A stretch of DNA of 64,000 nucleotides, taken from NCBI GenBank assembly GCA_950295325.1, contig OX485806.1, positions 46,121,169 to 46,185,168 of the forward strand, given 5' to 3'. The position numbers were made by a program, and so were the translations under genes. The number at the start of each line of letters is the position of its first letter. The first letter of the stretch is position 1. The notes below the pieces were generated by a model that was not told the origin of the DNA, did not search any database, and saw nothing but the letters and a program-made list of their open reading frames with translations. The stretch comes from Polytrichum commune. Taxonomy: Eukaryota; Streptophyta; Polytrichopsida; Polytrichales; Polytrichaceae. Below are positions 1 to 11,377 of this stretch, in pieces.

Positions 1-120
1 TAAGTCCATGCGAACCTTGTGTATATCATTCTCCCCAAATAGGGTTTTCATGAGACTTTCTGTTATGTTTTTCTCGCAGTGCATTACATCCAACATATTG
101 CGTATAAGAAGGCCCTGTCG
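1..120 (-). CDS. CACTA (En/Spm) transposase fragment, TNP2-like, partial
   Basis: Read on the minus strand, the first 120 bases are open and run off the window edge. They contain the segment LDVMHCEKN followed by a TLFGEND...VRMDL block. This is the hallmark of plant CACTA transposases, which have a leucine-Asp-Val-Met-His-x-Glu-Lys-Asn stretch followed by a KxxxRxDL block. Family knowledge: TNP2-type transposases cut and paste CACTA elements in the nucleus. The upstream end is probably a splice acceptor near 115-120, because the frame loses similarity there and a CAG precedes it. Only about 40 residues are visible, so whether the gene is intact cannot be said. Identification rests on this motif alone. 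Confidence 0.65.
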
Positions 121-366
121 GTCCACATAATATCAGGGTAAATATATTGCCTGCCAAATACCATATAAAAAAACTTTACAAAGTGTTACAACAATTGTTA
201 TCCGATATGACTATACCATTACTTATATAAGTATTGGAGTATTAACATGACTACAACTACATGTGTTCAATTACTTCCTAAAGTCATGATTAATTACCTC
301 CAACAATCATCTTCATTTAATTCTAATAGACATGCATTACTTCTCATAGTTTGGGTCGACATTTAC

Positions 367-715
367 TGTCGCGACCCTTGCTAGTTTTTCTCCACTTAGC
401 TCAATCGCTTTCCAACTCTAGCAAGTGTCCCGAGCGCTAACCTACACATCCCACGCACATACATGGTTAGCTCCCAAAACCGCGGACCTTCAATCCCATA
501 TTTGGTCACCAAACCCTCCTACACATGCATTCGGGACTCTTTCCCCTTAGTAGGTAACCCATCGCTAAGGTGGACTTCCATCCATGGAAGTCCACTCCCT
601 ACTTGGTCATAGTGTTGCTAGGACAATACTACAACCACCCGGATCACATTGCCAAGTATGCTCCGGGGGGGTCGGTCGGCAAAGCCGCCTCACCCATATA
701 AGCCTCCCGGATCTC
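367..715 (+). mobile_element. Decayed 5' part of family-A LTR
   Basis: Begins TGTCGCGACCCTTGCTAG, matching the start of the four ~973-bp solo LTRs in this window. It keeps their order of blocks: the GAGCGCTAACC block, the paired CCATGG-centred 'ttccatccatggaa' block, the ACTACAACAACCCG-like block, and CACCCATATAAGCC. It is far more diverged than the solo LTRs and breaks off at about 715, where it joins the gag-like pseudogene through a shared 'cctcacccatataagcctc' stretch. The 3' half of the LTR is absent. The bases at 121-366 upstream show nothing recognisable. Confidence 0.6.
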
Positions 716-1828
716 TTCGCTCTTCTGACTCAGCTCCTGAGTCATGGCCGCTACCTGCGCGGTGAGGTGAGCGTTCTCCGTCTTGGCCTGCTCCAACTCC
801 TTCCGGTCCGCCCTCTTTGCCAACTCTCGAAGGATATTTCCGGGCCCGCAGTCGTCCAGAGCTTGGTTCGCCCCTCAGACAATGTGCTCCAGCCGGAAGT
901 ACTGGGTTTGCAGGTCCTCCATCCCCTCCTGCATCCGCTTGAAGGGATTTTCCGGAAAGTCTCAAGCTGATAGGTCCACATTTCGCCATGTGGTCTCCCG
1001 GCTAGGTCCGGCTTCCGGATGATGGTGAGGGGGAGGGGGAGAGAGTGGCCTCGAGACGGTTGGCGGCGGGCTTCCGGGTGACGAGGGAGGTGCTTCCGGA
1101 AGAATGGGGTCGCTGGAGGTCTCCGTCTTGACGTCTCCGGCTTCCGGAAGGAGCTTGTAGGCGACCTCGTCCGCCGCTATCGTTAGCAGGTCCTCCTCCT
1201 CCGCCAAGATGCAGTCGAAGTGCTGGTAGAGGTGCAAAATGAAGGGGGAGAGGAAGGAGGGTTTCCGGCCGATGTGGGGGAGGGCCCGTCTGACTATCTC
1301 CTGGATGATCAGGCCCCAGTTCACCGGTCGGACTCCGGACATTGCCCCAAACAGCGTATTAGCCATGGTGAGGCTAATCCGCTTCGGCTTGTCCGGGTTG
1401 AGAATGGGCAGGAGAAACTCTAACACTCTCCGCTCCCTGATATTCCGGCAGTTCCCAGGGTGGAATCCGTCCTTTGGATCCGCGTCCCCTCTGAACTTTC
1501 CGGCGAACAGGCCGTCGCGGCGGCCGGCCCACCCTTCGGCAATCCCCCTGGGAAACCCGTAGACCCTGTTCCAGGTATCCGGAGTCCAATTTTCCGGATC
1601 CCTCCTCTTTGTGCCTAACCACTGATTGCATCTCTCGAACTTAAACTCACGAAGGGTATCTTCCGCTCTGAGGTTCCAGGGTTTAGAGAGCAATCCCGCA
1701 CAACCCATGACCCGGAGATCCTCCGCGAGCTCTTGCAGCTCTCTATCCTCCCTCAGAATTGCAGGGGTGAGGGCTTTCATCGGAATCGGGATGGGTTCCC
1801 GCTGATCCTCTTCCCGTGCTTCCGGCAT
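690..1828 (-). pseudogene. Gag-like mobile-element gene, left inverted copy (broken)
   Basis: Starts at ATG 1828 with MPEAREED and is the diverged mirror copy of the plus-strand gene at 2842-3882. The first 288 codons are open, then a stop (Trp codon to TGA, near 962) and a second TGA near 890 interrupt the frame. Beyond both stops the same frame continues as a heptad-like, Glu/Lys/Gln-rich coiled-coil tail to about 690. Features: an N-terminal acidic and basic region, a conserved aromatic core (WNRVYGFPRG, then MANTLF and VNWGLIIQE), and a Pro/Ser-rich linker with a His run. No catalytic motif is seen. A capsid or gag-like role is only an inference from size, coiled coil and mobile context. 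Function is not recognised. Confidence 0.55.
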
Positions 1829-2225
1829 TTTCCTCTCCCTTCTAACTTTCCGGCTTGCAACTCTCTCTCTCTTCCGGATTCCCTCTCTTCCGTCTAACTG
1901 CTACAGAGTCCCGGCAAGCCAACTGCCGGTGACTGAAAAGTGCTGAGTCCCAGCACTCCAACTGCTGGTGGCTCGAAATGACAACAACCTCACCACTCGT
2001 TCTCTCAGCAATTTCGTCGTTTGTGAATCAGAAAAAAGTGGGAAGGAGAAGGAAGGGACTCCTAAATATCCTTCCCCTGTTACCGTTTGGGTTAACGGAA
2101 AACGGTTATAACGGTTTTTTGACGGTCTTCCCCCAACCGTCATAAACCTGTTATAACCGCCACTTCAGGTCCGTTGGGTAATCTTGGCGCGTCCGTTACT
2201 TGGTCCGGACCAATGGTTCGGATCA

Positions 2226-2465
2226 TGATTACACGGTCCGCCCATCCTATTTGACGGACCGGTCATAGTACTTATTTTAAGTTGTTTTATCGCACAAGGC
2301 GGGGTTAGAATACTCTATTTCCTAGTACAATTAATTTTAACCTAAAAGACCCTATTACCTTCAGATAAGCAAGGAAAAATATGGAAATGGAATCCGTATT
2401 TCCGTATTTCCGTATTTCCGTATTTCCATCGAATTTGGACTCCCACAGGGGGACCGTTTGATCAT
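2226..2465. other. Spacer of the inverted repeat with (CCGTATTT)n microsatellite
   Basis: AT-rich spacer between the two gag-like leaders. It contains about four copies of an 8-bp unit, CCGTATTT, near 2395-2428. No reading frame or RNA gene was recognised. Each side opens with a GGTCCGGACC palindrome (about 2210 and 2468), which may be the outer edge of each unit. Confidence 0.5.
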
Positions 2466-2620
2466 GGTCCGGACCAAGTAACAGTCGCGCCAAGATTAAC
2501 CAACGGTCCGGAAGTGGCGGTTACAACGGATTTATGACGGTTGGGGGGAAAACCGTCGGAAAACGGTTGCCAACCGTTTTCCGTTAAAACAAACGGTAAT
2601 AAGGGAAGGGAGAGGGAGGA

Positions 2621-2640
2621 AGGATATTTAAGGGTCCCTT
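2621..2640 (+). promoter_or_regulatory. TATA-like box before gag-like gene
   Basis: GGATATTTAAGGGTCCC lies about 215 bases upstream of the ATG at 2842. The same box is present at the mirrored position of the left copy (about 2066-2050, minus strand, GGATATTTAGG). Conservation in both copies supports a promoter function; no transcript evidence is available. Confidence 0.4.
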
Positions 2641-2841
2641 CCTTATCCTTCCCACTTTTTTTTTTTCCTGTTCACAAGAGGCAAATTGTTGACAGAACGA
2701 GTGGTGAGGTTGTTTTTTTTGAGCCGCCAGCAGTTGGATTGCTGGGACTCCGCAATTTCCAGTCACCGGCAGTTGGCTTGCCGGGACTCTGTAGCAATTA
2801 GGCGGAAGAGAGGGGATCCGGAGTTGAGAGAAGAGACGAAA

Positions 2842-3882
2842 ATGCCGGAAGCACGGGAAGAAGATCGGAGGGAACCCATCTCGGTTCCGCTCAAAGCCCT
2901 CATCCCTGCAATTCCGAGGGAGGACGGGGAGTTGCAGGAGCTAGTGGAGGATCTCCGGGTTATGGGCTGCGCGGGATTGCTCGCCAAACCCTGGAACCCC
3001 CGAGCGGAAGATACCCTCCGGGAGTTCAAGTTCGAGAGAGGGAATCAGTGGTTAGGAACGAAGAGAAGGGATCCAGATAGTTGGACTCCGGATGTTTGGA
3101 ATAGGGTCTACGGGTTTCCGAGGGGAATTACGGAGGGATGGGCTGGCCGCCGCGATGGCCTGTTCGCCGGAAAGTTTAGAGGGGACGCGGACCCAAAGGA
3201 CGGCTTTCACCCCGGAAATTGCCGGAACCTTAGGGAGCGGAGGGTGTTAGAGTTCCTCCTGCCCATCCTTAACCCGGACAAGCCGAAGCGGATTAGCCTT
3301 ACCATGGCTAACACCCTGTTCAGAGCTATGTTCGGAGTCCAGCCTGTGAATTGGGGGCTGATAATTCAAGAGATATTAAGGTGGGCCCTCCCCCATATAG
3401 GCCGGAAACCCTCCTTCCTCTCCCCCTTCATTCTGCACCTCTATCAGCACTTCGACTGCATCACAGCCGAGGAGGAGGACCTGCTGACGATAGCGGTGGA
3501 CGAGGTCACCTACAAGCTCCATCCGGAAGCCGGAGACCTCGAGACGGAGACCTCCAGCGACCCCATCATTCCGGAAGCACCTCCCTCTTCACCCGGAAAC
3601 CCGCCGCCGACCCTCCAGAGGCCAATCTCTCCTCCCCCTCATCATCATCCGGACCTAGGACCCAGCCGGGAGACCACTTGGCGGAATGTAGATCTTTCCG
3701 CTTGGAATTTTCCGGAAAATCCCTTCAAGCGGGTCCAGGAGGGGATGGAGAACCTGCAGAACCAGTACTACTGGCTGGAACACATCGTCCGAGGAGCAAA
3801 CCAGGCCCTGGACGACTGTGGACCCGGAAATATTCTTCGGGAGTTGGCAAAGAGGGCGGACAGGAAGGAGCTCCCTGTGTGA
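2842..3882 (+). CDS. Gag-like mobile-element protein, right copy
   Basis: Intact 346-codon frame. I chose ATG 2842 because the sequence similarity to the left copy as protein (MPEARE...) begins there. Layout: residues 1-60 charged; about 60-200 a conserved globular core with WNRVYGFPRG, a GKFRGDADP loop, MANTLF and VNWGLII; about 200-235 an acidic helix; 235-290 Pro/Ser-rich with HHH; 290-346 a helical tail (RVQEGMENLQ). Relative to the left copy the long coiled-coil tail is missing: the two diverge abruptly after KRADRKEL and a stop follows two codons later. It may be truncated or spliced. No enzyme motif, zinc knuckle or transmembrane segment is seen. A retroelement capsid-like role is a guess. 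Confidence 0.55.
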   Translation: MPEAREEDRREPISVPLKALIPAIPREDGELQELVEDLRVMGCAGLLAKPWNPRAEDTLREFKFERGNQWLGTKRRDPDSWTPDVWNRVYGFPRGITEGWAGRRDGLFAGKFRGDADPKDGFHPGNCRNLRERRVLEFLLPILNPDKPKRISLTMANTLFRAMFGVQPVNWGLIIQEILRWALPHIGRKPSFLSPFILHLYQHFDCITAEEEDLLTIAVDEVTYKLHPEAGDLETETSSDPIIPEAPPSSPGNPPPTLQRPISPPPHHHPDLGPSRETTWRNVDLSAWNFPENPFKRVQEGMENLQNQYYWLEHIVRGANQALDDCGPGNILRELAKRADRKELPV

Positions 3883-4260
3883 CCTGCTAAGATGGATTTG
3901 GCCAATCCGGATTGGTTGTGAGGGATATCCGGATCCCGATATTATAAAGGACGTCTTCACAAGAAGAAACCACCTATTCTAGAGGGTATAACGTAGAGGG
4001 GTAAATCTGGATCAGACGGGCGAGTAAGTATTATAATTAAGACCTAGAGGTGCAATCCGGAGAGGCAAACTCTGGAAGAAGAAGAGAGCCCAAAAGACCG
4101 AAAGTCCGGAAACCGGGAGTAGAAGATAAGCGGGTACGGAGAGTTCTAGACCTCCTACACTTCACAGAATCCCTGGACGATACTAGGGTCATCCGGACAA
4201 AACCGGATTAGGCGCTTAAAACGCCAATCCGGATATTCTGGTGTTCGCGTGTTCCCACAA
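3876..4260 (+). mobile_element. Possible LTR or 3' region after gag-like gene
   Basis: Non-coding, rich in CCGGA motifs like the gag-like gene itself. It contains ATTATAAAGGA (about 3938), which could be a TATA box, and ends with GTGTTCCCACA before the tandem array starts. It begins with TGTG and ends with CACA, which would suit an LTR, but no second copy is in the window and no target duplication was found. It could equally be a 3' untranslated region. Confidence 0.3.
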
Positions 4261-4261
4261 C

Positions 4262-7200
4262 ATCAAACACTAGATTTGATACTCAAAAACAACCAAAGTG
4301 CCTAATTTACGTACAAGCCATTACATGAATCCAACACACACAAGGCCCTCGGCCGAGAGGCCTCGGATCCGAGGCCTTATCCAAACACTAGTTTTGACAC
4401 TGAAATACAACCAAAGTGCCTCCTTACATACATGCTAGTCTATTGAATCCAACAATTACAAGGCTGGTTTAATAACTCAAATCCAACCAAAGTGCCTCAT
4501 TTACATACAAACCAATACATGCAATCCAACACACACAAAGCGCTCGGCCGAGAGGCATCGGATCCGAGGCCTCATCCAAATACTAGTTTTGATACTCAAT
4601 TACAACCAAAGTGCCTCATTTACATACTAGCTATTATATGAATCCAACACACACAAGGCCCTCGGCCGACATGCCTCGGATCTGAGGCCTCATCCAAACA
4701 ATAGTTTTTTTACTGAAATTCAACCAAAGTGCCTCATTTGCATACAAGCAATCATATGAATCCAACACATAAAGGGACCTCGGCCGAGAGGCCTCGGATC
4801 CGAGGCCTCATCCAAACACTAGTTTAAATACTCAAATCCAACCAAAGTGCCACCTTACATACACGCTAGTCTATTGAATCCAACAAATACAAGGCCCTCG
4901 GCCGAGATGCCTCGGATCCGAGGCCTTATCCAAACACTAGTTCAAATACTCAAATCCAACCAAAGTGCCTCATTTACATACAGGCTAGTCTATTGAATCC
5001 AACAAATACAAGGCCCTCGGCCGAGGCCTCACTCCATACCCTCACATCAAACACTAGTTTTGATACTTAAAAACAACCAAAGTGCCTCATTTACATACAA
5101 GCCATTACATGAATCCAACACACACAAGGGCCTCGGCCGAGAGGCCTCAGATTCGAGAGCTTATCCAAAAACTAGTTTAAATACTCAAATCCAACCAAAG
5201 TGCCTCATTCTCATACAAGCCATTACATGAATCAAACAGCCACAAGGCCCTCGGCCGAGAGGCCTCGAATCCGAGGCCTTATCCAAACACTAGTTTAAAT
5301 ACCGAAATCCAACCAAAGTGCCTCATTTACATACAAGCTAGTCTATTCAATCCAACACACACAAGTGGCCTCGGCCGAGACCTCACTCCATACCCTCACT
5401 CCATACCCAAGTTTTGATACTAAAAAAGAAGCAAAATACCTCATTTACATACCAGCCATTATCTGAATCCAACAAATACAAGGCCCTCGGCCAACAGGCC
5501 TCGGATCCGAGGCCTTGTCCAAACACTAGTTTTCATAATAAAAAACAACCAAAATGTCGTGTTACATACAAACTATTTTATTGAATCCAAGAACCACAAA
5601 AGGCCTCGGCCGATACCTCACTCCATACCCTCATTCCATACCCTAGTTTTGATACTTAAAAGCAAGCAAAGTGCCTCATTTACATACAAGCCATTATCTG
5701 AATCCAACAAATACAAGGCCTTCGGCCGACAGGCCTCGGATCTGAGGCCTTGTCCAAACACTAGTTTAAATACTCAAATCCAACCAATGTGCCTCATTTA
5801 CATACAAGCCATTACATGAATCAAACAACCACAAGTGGCCTCGGCCGAGACCTCACTCCATACCCTCACTTCATACCCTAGTTTTGATACTCAAAAACAA
5901 GCAAAGTGCCTCATTTACATACAAGCCATTATCTGAATCCAACAAATACAAGGCCCTCGGCCAACAGGCCTCAGATCTGAGGCCTTATCCAAACACTCGT
6001 TTTCATAATCAAAAACAACCAAAGTGCCGTGTTACATACAAACTATTTTATTGAATCCAAGAACCACAAATGGCCTCGGCTGCGACCTCACTCCAGACCC
6101 TCAATCCATAACCTAGTTTTGATACTCAAAAACAAGCAAAGTGCCTCATTTACATACAAGCCATTACATGAATCCAACACACACAAGGGCCTCGGCCGAC
6201 AGGCCTCGGATCCGAGGCCTTATCAAAACACTAGTTTAAATACTCAAATCCAACCAAAGTGCCTCATTTACATACAAGCCATTACATGAATCAAACAACC
6301 ACAAGTGGCCTCGGCCTTGGCCTCACTCCATACCCTCACTCCATACCCTAGTTTTCAAACTCAAAAACAAGCAAAGTGCCTCATTTACATACCAGGCAAT
6401 ATCTGAATCCAACAAATACAAGGCCCTCGGCCGACAGGCCTCGGATCCGAGGCCTTGTCCAAACACTAGTTTAATACTCAATCAAATCCAACCAAAGTGC
6501 CTCATTTGCATACAAGCCATTACATGAATCAAACAACCACAAGTGGCCTCGGCCGAGACCTCACTCCATACCCTCACTCCATACCCAAGTTTTCATACTC
6601 AAAAACAAGCAAAGTGCTTCATTTACATTCCAGCCATTATCTGAATCCAACAAATACAAGGCCCTCGGCCGACAAGCCTTAGATCCGAGGCCTTGTCCAA
6701 ACACTAGTTTAAATACTCAAATCCAACCAATGTGCCTCATTTACATACAAGCCATTACATGAATCAAACAACCACAAGTGGCCTCGGCCGAGGCCTCACT
6801 CCATACCCTAGTTTTGATACTAAAAAACAAGCAAAGTGCCTCATTTACATGCAAACCATTATCTGAATCCAACAAATACAAGGCCCTCAGCCGACAGGCC
6901 TCAGATCCGAGGCCTTATCCAAACACTCGTTTTCACAATAAAAAAACAACCAAAGTGCCGTGTTACATACAAGCTATTCTATTGAATCCAAGAACCACAA
7001 GTGGCCTCGGCCGAGACCTCAATCCATACCCTCATTCCATACCCTAGTTTAGATACTAAAAAACAAGCAAAGTGCCTCATTCCAACAAGCTTGTCTATGA
7101 ATCCTGAAACCACAAGTGGCCTCGGCCGAGAGGCCTCATTCCATACCCTAGTTTAGATACTAAAAAACAAGCAAAGTGCCTCATTCCAACAAGTTTGTCT

Positions 7201-7690
7201 ATGAGTCCTACAACCACAAGTGGCCTCGGCCGAGAGGCCTCACTCCACACCTAGTCTAGATACTCAAAAACAACCAAAGTGCCTCATTCCAACAAGCTTG
7301 GCTATGAATCCTACAACCACAAAAGGCCTCGGCCGAGAGGCCTCACTCCACACCCTAGTTTAGATACTCAAATATAACCAAAGTGCCTCATTCCAACAAG
7401 CTTGGCTATGAATCCTACAACCACAAGTGGCCTCGGCCGAGAGGCCTCACTCCATACCCTAGGCTTCTTGATCAAAGACGACCAAAGTGCCTCATTCCAA
7501 CAATCTAGTCTATGAATCCAACACACAATAGTGGCCTCGGCCGAGAGGCTTTATTCCATACCCTACACTTGTGTATCAAATGGCCTTGGCAGAATGCCCT
7601 CATTCCATACCCTATTCTAGTGTATCAAACACAAAACAAATGGGCTCGTCTGAGAGGCCTCGGATCCGAGGCCTCATTCCATACCCCATG
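4262..7690. repeat. Tandem array, ~118-bp units with GGATCC and GGCCGA palindromes
   Basis: About 29 degenerate units with a period of about 117-121 bases, shortening to about 100 bases in the block 7080-7690. A typical unit has 'aaccaaagtgcctcatttacatacaagccatta', then 'aatccaacacacacaaggcc', then two adjacent palindromes: CTCGGCCGAG and GGCCTCGGATCCGAGGCC (18-bp perfect, for example 4359-4376). Many units keep only one of the palindromes. The array begins about 50 bases past a consensus splice donor (7742, minus strand) of the divergent partner gene, so it can be read as intronic in that gene. Apparent reading frames inside it are repeat by-products. Confidence 0.9.
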
Positions 7691-7742
7691 TAAGTACACA
7701 ACTAACCCTGAACATAGCATGGCCGAGAGCCCGACACCTTAC

Positions 7743-8425
7743 CAAAATTTGGAGTCTGCCATCCATTGAAGCCCCAATATCCGCGCCACTATCTTCCGAG
7801 GTCCCGTCCTCTGTCGCCATTCTTGGAATGCTGCTCGATTCAACTAGGTTTGCATGCGCCCTTCCTCTCCCGCAGCCATGCCCTCGAGTCGATGTCTGTT
7901 GCGTGCTGCCCGCTTTGCTTTGCAGGAATCTTGTAGCAGGGGTCACAATGTCCACATCTAGGGTTTCAAGCTTCAGGCCTCCTCCTTCAGCTTTCTCGCG
8001 ACCTCCCAGCAAATTTGATTTTAGATCATCCCCTGATGTTGTCCTCTTGGACACCTTCATTTTTGCTCTTCTTTGAATTTGTGGTTGTCCTGACAGCGGT
8101 ACTCCCTCCGTTCCTCGCTCTTCTACCGCCTTCTCATTTTGTTGTACTACCTCTACATTGTCTTCTTCTTTGTAGTTATTTCCACTCTCTCCACGAACCC
8201 ATCCTCCTATATTTAAGAGATCACGATGTTCATAACAATGTTGACAAATTATTCTATTTAAGAGATAGTTTTTTCAAAATTGAATTTGTTCTACCACTTT
8301 CATTCTGTGCTCAGACAACTGAATTTATGGAAAACCCGAAGAATACTTACAACACTTGTAGAGTTCGTCTCTTCGCGTGAGTTCTCTTGGTTGCTGTCAC
8401 TTCCCAACTCCTCGACTTGTGCCAT
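7743..8425 (-). pseudogene. Divergent partner gene of MULE copy 1, 5' exons
   Basis: A minus-strand exon starts at ATG 8425 and is open for 25 codons to a consensus donor (GTAAGT at 8350). It encodes MAQVEELG...SNQENSREE. The equivalent exon beside MULE copy 2 (40094-40171) encodes a clearly related peptide. A second open block at about 8207-7743 is rich in charged residues and Ser/Gly, carries a GHGCGRGRA segment, and ends in another consensus donor (GTAAGG at 7742), after which the tandem array begins. The acceptor near 8207 (AAATATAG) puts the frames out of phase by one base, so either another acceptor is used or the gene has decayed. An upstream Lys/Arg-rich stretch (8788-8513) may be 5' untranslated sequence or a further exon. 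Function not recognised. Confidence 0.45.
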
Positions 8426-9015
8426 TGTGTGTGCTTTACTTTTGTCCACCTCTTCTACAATCGGTGATAAAATAATAAGCCAAATCTCACAGTCTAACCT
8501 CCACGAAGGCCTTCACAGGTCCTTTATGCTTTGGCTCAATTCCTCGGACGTCCCACGGCCCTCGATTGGCGCCTTCGTTGACTGTGTTTTTTGTGTCCTC
8601 ACTGTCTTCCTCTTCCTATCAGTGTAATGTGTAGACGTTCGCCTTTTTTTTTTTTTTTTTGATGGTTCCGCTATCGGAGGTTGTGAATTGCCTATTTCCT
8701 TCATGTGTTCAACCCTCCCGCAATTCAGACCAAATCGCTCTATTTCCTTTCCACAACCTCGCCATGTCAATCTCTCACATTGGAACAAAAGTGAGCACTC
8801 GCGTTCTTCTCTATATATAATTGCAAGACCTCCCGATGGGAGGCGCGCTCCATTGTCTGACAGCCGTCTCTTTAAGTAGGGGTATCTTCTGTTAGGGTGT
8901 CGGACAATTTTGTCTCCTTCCTGATAATCATGCGTATGTGTTTATAAGTTCATCGTCATCACCATTCTCCTTCTTTATGCATCTTTGTTCCTTTACATTT
9001 GCGTTCTCTGCCTTC
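8426..9015. promoter_or_regulatory. Bidirectional spacer of MULE copy 1
   Basis: 590 bases separate the divergent ATGs at 8425 (minus) and 9016 (plus). A TATATATAA box lies at 8812-8820, about 200 bases before the transposase ATG. The plus strand is strongly pyrimidine-rich here (T run at 8647-8660). Equivalent spacers of 428 and 573 bases lie beside copies 2 and 3. Confidence 0.4.
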
Positions 9016-10404
9016 ATGGCTTCCACCTCAATTATTCCTCCCGTCTCTGAGATGGCCGAACTTCGTTCCCATGGCATCGGGGTCCCTATTCTATTCCCCA
9101 TTGATGCCGATGGTATTGCTGTTATCTCAGGCCTTCATCTTAGCATTAGGTTCTCGTTGAAAGCTAGTAGAATCTGGGTAGAACGTGAGATCTTCCATCT
9201 TGATACTGGATTGATCGTTCAAACCTTGCATGAGACCTCCAAGCTAACTGACAATGGCAATGTAGTGTGGGAGCTTGGCGCGGGAAAGTATAGGATTTAT
9301 GGCTTTCCAGATTCTCAAATGGGAGTGTCATCAGAAATCCTTACGCCTCTTCGATCGTCCACATCTGCCTTAAGCACCCCGCCGGTAATAAGTGTCAAGA
9401 CGAAGCCTGGTGTAGACAACGTTATAGACTTGTCTGATTGTTCGAATGAAGATGTACCAGTGCAGAAGGCTGATGTTCATGATTCCCTTCCTTTGTTTCC
9501 CTCTGCTTCCTATGTAACCCCTTCTCTTTCTCGCTCTGTGCCTTTAACTCCTTCGGTACCGTCTACATCCAAACCTCCTCAAATTATTGTTCAATGTCTT
9601 TGTCGTCTTGGTTTTATGCCCGGTAGTAAGAACGTCCTCAAGAAAATAGATTACGATAAACTCAGAATCCAAGAGGTTAATCACCTTCCCCCTCGTTTCG
9701 ATGGTACCCAGTTATTTATCCTCCCTGCAGCAGAAGTCTCATCATCTCAAACCAAGGCCAAGTCGTTGGATGGCATGGACAAGCAATATGATGGCCATGT
9801 TTGGACGAAGACTCAAACCACCAACATTACACACGACGTTGGTCTTGCATTTCGTTCCTCTACCTGTGTTGGCCATCTCCAATGTCAAAACCCGAGTTGT
9901 AATTACCTTCAACGCGCCCATCGTACCTCTAAGGTCAACGACACGGAATTTGAAGGTTTCACTAAAGATCCTTTCCCTCTCTCTGGCATTGTGCCATCCG
10001 GATCTACTCTTGTGTGCAGGATCTGCAAAGAGCCTCCCAAATGCATTGCACTATGCGAGGTGAAAATCTTCTACGTCCATGGGAAGGAGTCCTCCCAAAG
10101 ATCCTGCATTCATATCGGTACTCATCAACATCCAGTGAAGGTTGGAAACTGCAGAGACATCCGGAAACGCATCAATGCACTTATCGAGGAGCACATTGAG
10201 CGTACGCCTCAAGCCACCCACTAGCAAGATCATCCTTGAAGCCAGCAAGGACATTGTTGGCGAGTTCCTCCTTTTTGGCGATAATGACACACACCGTCTC
10301 CTCTCCTTAAAAGAGCTTGAACATGTGTTTTAGAGCTGTAGAGAGTTGAATTCCCCAAACCTTCGCTCTAAGGTTACCTCTTTCAAATATTTGCGGAGGT
10401 TCGG

Positions 10405-11377
10405 TGTCGCAACCCTTGCTAGTTCCCTTAACAATCTTGCCAATTTTCGTTTCTAGCAAAGGTTACGAGCGCTAACCATTCGCATTCCGCCATGCTAATG
10501 GATAGCTCCTCTTACCCCGGACCAATAGTTCATAGGAGGGGAACCAACCCTCCTACTTTGATTTCGGGACTCACCCCTTTAATCGGTAACCAATCCTTAG
10601 ATGTGGACTTCCATCCATGGAAGTCCAATCTTATGTTGATCATCGCGTTGCCGGAGCAACACTACAACAACCCGAACCATACTAGGCAACTATGGCCTCA
10701 CAATGGGCCAAAGCCCATGGAGGCCGTGCCGTTCGGCCTCAGGTGGGTGAGGCCACACCACCTCACCCATATAAGCCTCTAGGACTTCACGCGGGGCCCC
10801 TACCCCACCGTCAACCAACCTCTTGTCTCTCTACCAAGAGTTGGGGCCAAGTGGACATTTTCCTTTAGCTGCTGGGACTAGAACCCCCTAGCAGCTTCAG
10901 ACCATCATAACTTCCTTGTATGATGTCTGATCATAACAACCAACCACTCCATCTTCATGTACGCTTCACGTAGATGCCGATGGACTCCTCACTTGCCCCA
11001 TTCGGACAAGTATTGAGGACGTTATGCCTGTTTGAACCTTGGCAGTCCCGGGAATCACTCCCAGGCACTGCTGTACCAGGGCGCTGTCCCGGGACAGCGC
11101 CCCACTCAAATGGCCATAACTCCTAGATCACACCTCCGATTGAGGTGTTCTTGAGCTTTCTAGAATCACCACGCCATGAGCTACGCATAGCTCATGGCCT
11201 TACCCTTGTGCCTCCTAGTCTTCGTGGGTGGGAGGCGTTCCCAACGCCCGGGGCCCTCACCCACACTAGGATCACTTGGGCCCTCTCACCAACGGCGCCA
11301 CAAGTCCCGGGTGTCACTCCGGGGTCCCCCTTGTGCCCATGGTGTTTCGGGCACTCCTCATGGAGAGGTGTGCGACA
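10405..11377 (+). mobile_element. Solo LTR, family A, copy 1 (973 bp)
   Basis: Begins TGTCGCAACCC and ends GTGTGCGACA, flanked by a perfect 5-bp target duplication TTCGG (10400-10404 and 11378-11382). It interrupts the transposase codons for FG-VMDG of MULE copy 1. Five-base duplications with TG...CA ends are typical of Ty3/gypsy LTRs. Internal features shared by all copies: a CCATATAAGCC TATA-like box, three 'cataact' motifs and the GGCGCTGTCCCGGGACAGCGCC palindrome. Recurrent short reading frames near its 3' end are not regarded as genes. Confidence 0.93.

Larger units (their letters stand above)
690..3890. repeat. Large inverted repeat made of two gag-like units
   Basis: The minus-strand unit (690-2225) and the plus-strand unit (about 2466-3890) are homologous along their length, including about 600 bases of 5' leader. 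In both leaders the same blocks appear: CGGTTATAAC/CGGTTACAAC, GACGGTT, the CCGTTTTCCGTTAA block, a GGATATTTA box, and the paired 'ggcagttggcttgccgggactctgta' block. Arms diverge by scattered substitutions and small indels, so this is an old duplication rather than a recent hairpin. The arms face head to head around a spacer of about 240 bases. Confidence 0.8.

Noticed and set aside
5559-7047. Plus-strand frames of 60-90 codons in the ~118-bp array
   Set aside because: Repeat by-products; frames break at each unit-length change.
4262-7690. CRISPR-like array (repeats with palindromes)
   Set aside because: No unique spacers, units too long and degenerate, and the genome is eukaryotic.
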